The notes beneath the pieces were generated by a model. The model searched no databases. It was not told the DNA's origin and was given only the letters and a program-made list of their open reading frames with translations. DNA of 7,200 nucleotides from Planctomycetaceae bacterium (lineage in GTDB: Bacteria > Planctomycetota > Planctomycetia > Planctomycetales > Planctomycetaceae), in assembly GCA_020426065.1 (NCBI GenBank), contig JAGQQT010000206.1, positions 1 through 7,200 of the forward strand, written 5' to 3'. The translations under genes were made by a program, and so were the position numbers. Below are positions 6,862-7,200 of the stretch, piece by piece. Position 1 is the first letter of the stretch. Every line of letters begins with the position of its first letter.

Positions 6862-7200
6862 AACACAGAACGACAAATTTGGATCGCAATATGTAGCCTG
6901 GCTGACGTTTGCATTTTTCATTGTCGCTGGAATCGTTGTCTACGTTTTCACGACAGCCAATCCAAATTCAGCGTTGGGAATGCTGATGCGAGGGCGTCCG
7001 TTGCCTGGAGTGAACCGTGTGCAGCCCTACCCGACATCATCCCTGAAACCTGATGAGTTTCGTCTCACCGTCAGTCACGTTGTCGATAATTCTGATCAAC
7101 TCCTGGTTCATCTGACAATCGATACCTTGCAGCCGCAGTGGCATGAAATTTCATCGAGGGGGACACTCTGGCTGGGCCAGAATGTTGGGAAGGCAAGTTC
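6854..7200 (+). CDS. Single-pass membrane protein with extracytoplasmic domain, N-terminal part
   Basis: The frame starts at ATG 6854 and stays open to the right edge, giving 115 residues. A polar 13-residue N-terminus (MHETQNDKF...) is followed by a transmembrane helix at about 14-34 (VAWLTFAFFIVAGIVVYVF core) and then an extracytoplasmic segment. From about residue 68 the pattern FRLTVSHVVD, LLVHLTID and GTLWLGQ alternates like beta strands, suggesting a beta-sandwich domain. I do not recognise the family. The start lies eight bases inside the preceding gene, in another frame. GAGAG at 6840-6844 is a weak ribosome binding site, so coupling to upstream translation is likely. An ATG at 6858 in another frame stops after twelve codons. 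It probably belongs to the sigma/kinase operon and may present a ligand-binding or partner domain outside the membrane; this is inferred from position and topology. Confidence 0.68.
   Translation, partial: MHETQNDKFGSQYVAWLTFAFFIVAGIVVYVFTTANPNSALGMLMRGRPLPGVNRVQPYPTSSLKPDEFRLTVSHVVDNSDQLLVHLTIDTLQPQWHEISSRGTLWLGQNVGKAS

Noticed and set aside
6858..6896. Alternative ATG at 6858 for the last gene
   Set aside because: It lies in a different frame that stops after twelve codons, whereas ATG 6854 opens a frame with a clear transmembrane helix running to the edge.
7053..7200. Possible homology between the last protein's outer domain and kinase residues about 525-575
   Set aside because: Both look beta-rich, but a hand alignment gave no consistent matches beyond hydrophobic alternation.

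Overview
The window looks like chromosomal DNA from a member of the Planctomycetota. Three things suggest this. There is an ECF-type sigma factor with the planctomycete-style N-terminus (FPET..SL, then a YQPVVYRMARRR core). It is immediately followed by a very large Ser/Thr kinase that begins with an anti-sigma-like zinc motif. The small downstream proteins include a W/Y-rich type I have seen associated with this phylum. Base composition looks intermediate (roughly half GC) and similar across the genes, and I see no sign of recent transfer. The genus cannot be fixed from this window.

Layout: positions 1-888 (minus strand) hold the N-terminal part of a secreted DUF885-family protein that runs off the left edge. 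Positions 889-1552 are a long divergent intergenic region with no convincing gene; it carries small inverted repeats that could be operators. From 1553 rightward, five genes lie on the plus strand with little or no spacing: the ECF sigma factor (1553-2167), a 1353-residue ZAS-kinase-transmembrane protein (2164-6225, ATGA overlap), a 78-residue membrane protein (6309-6545), a 104-residue cytoplasmic protein (6547-6861), and a single-pass membrane protein cut by the right edge (6854-7200, 8-base overlap). No terminator is visible among them, so they probably form one operon.

Likely logic (inference): the kinase is a one-polypeptide signalling receptor. Its cytoplasmic N-terminus has an H-x3-C-x2-C anti-sigma zinc motif followed by a complete kinase domain. 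One transmembrane helix (about 398-419) connects these to an extracytoplasmic part of more than 900 residues. That part holds a PEGA-like beta domain, an unassigned region, two ungapped tandem copies of a 160-residue helical module with paired LTxEQ motifs, a helical linker and a C-terminal beta domain. A signal outside the membrane could change kinase activity or sigma-factor binding inside. The three downstream proteins, two of them membrane-anchored, may be accessory parts or targets.

The most notable observation is the internally duplicated LTxEQ region of the kinase. Its motif spacing is identical in both copies, and it recalls, without proof of homology, the LTxxQ motifs of Spy/CpxP periplasmic stress proteins. 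The second is that the sigma gene most likely starts at a TTG with a strong AGGAG, and not at the upstream ATG.
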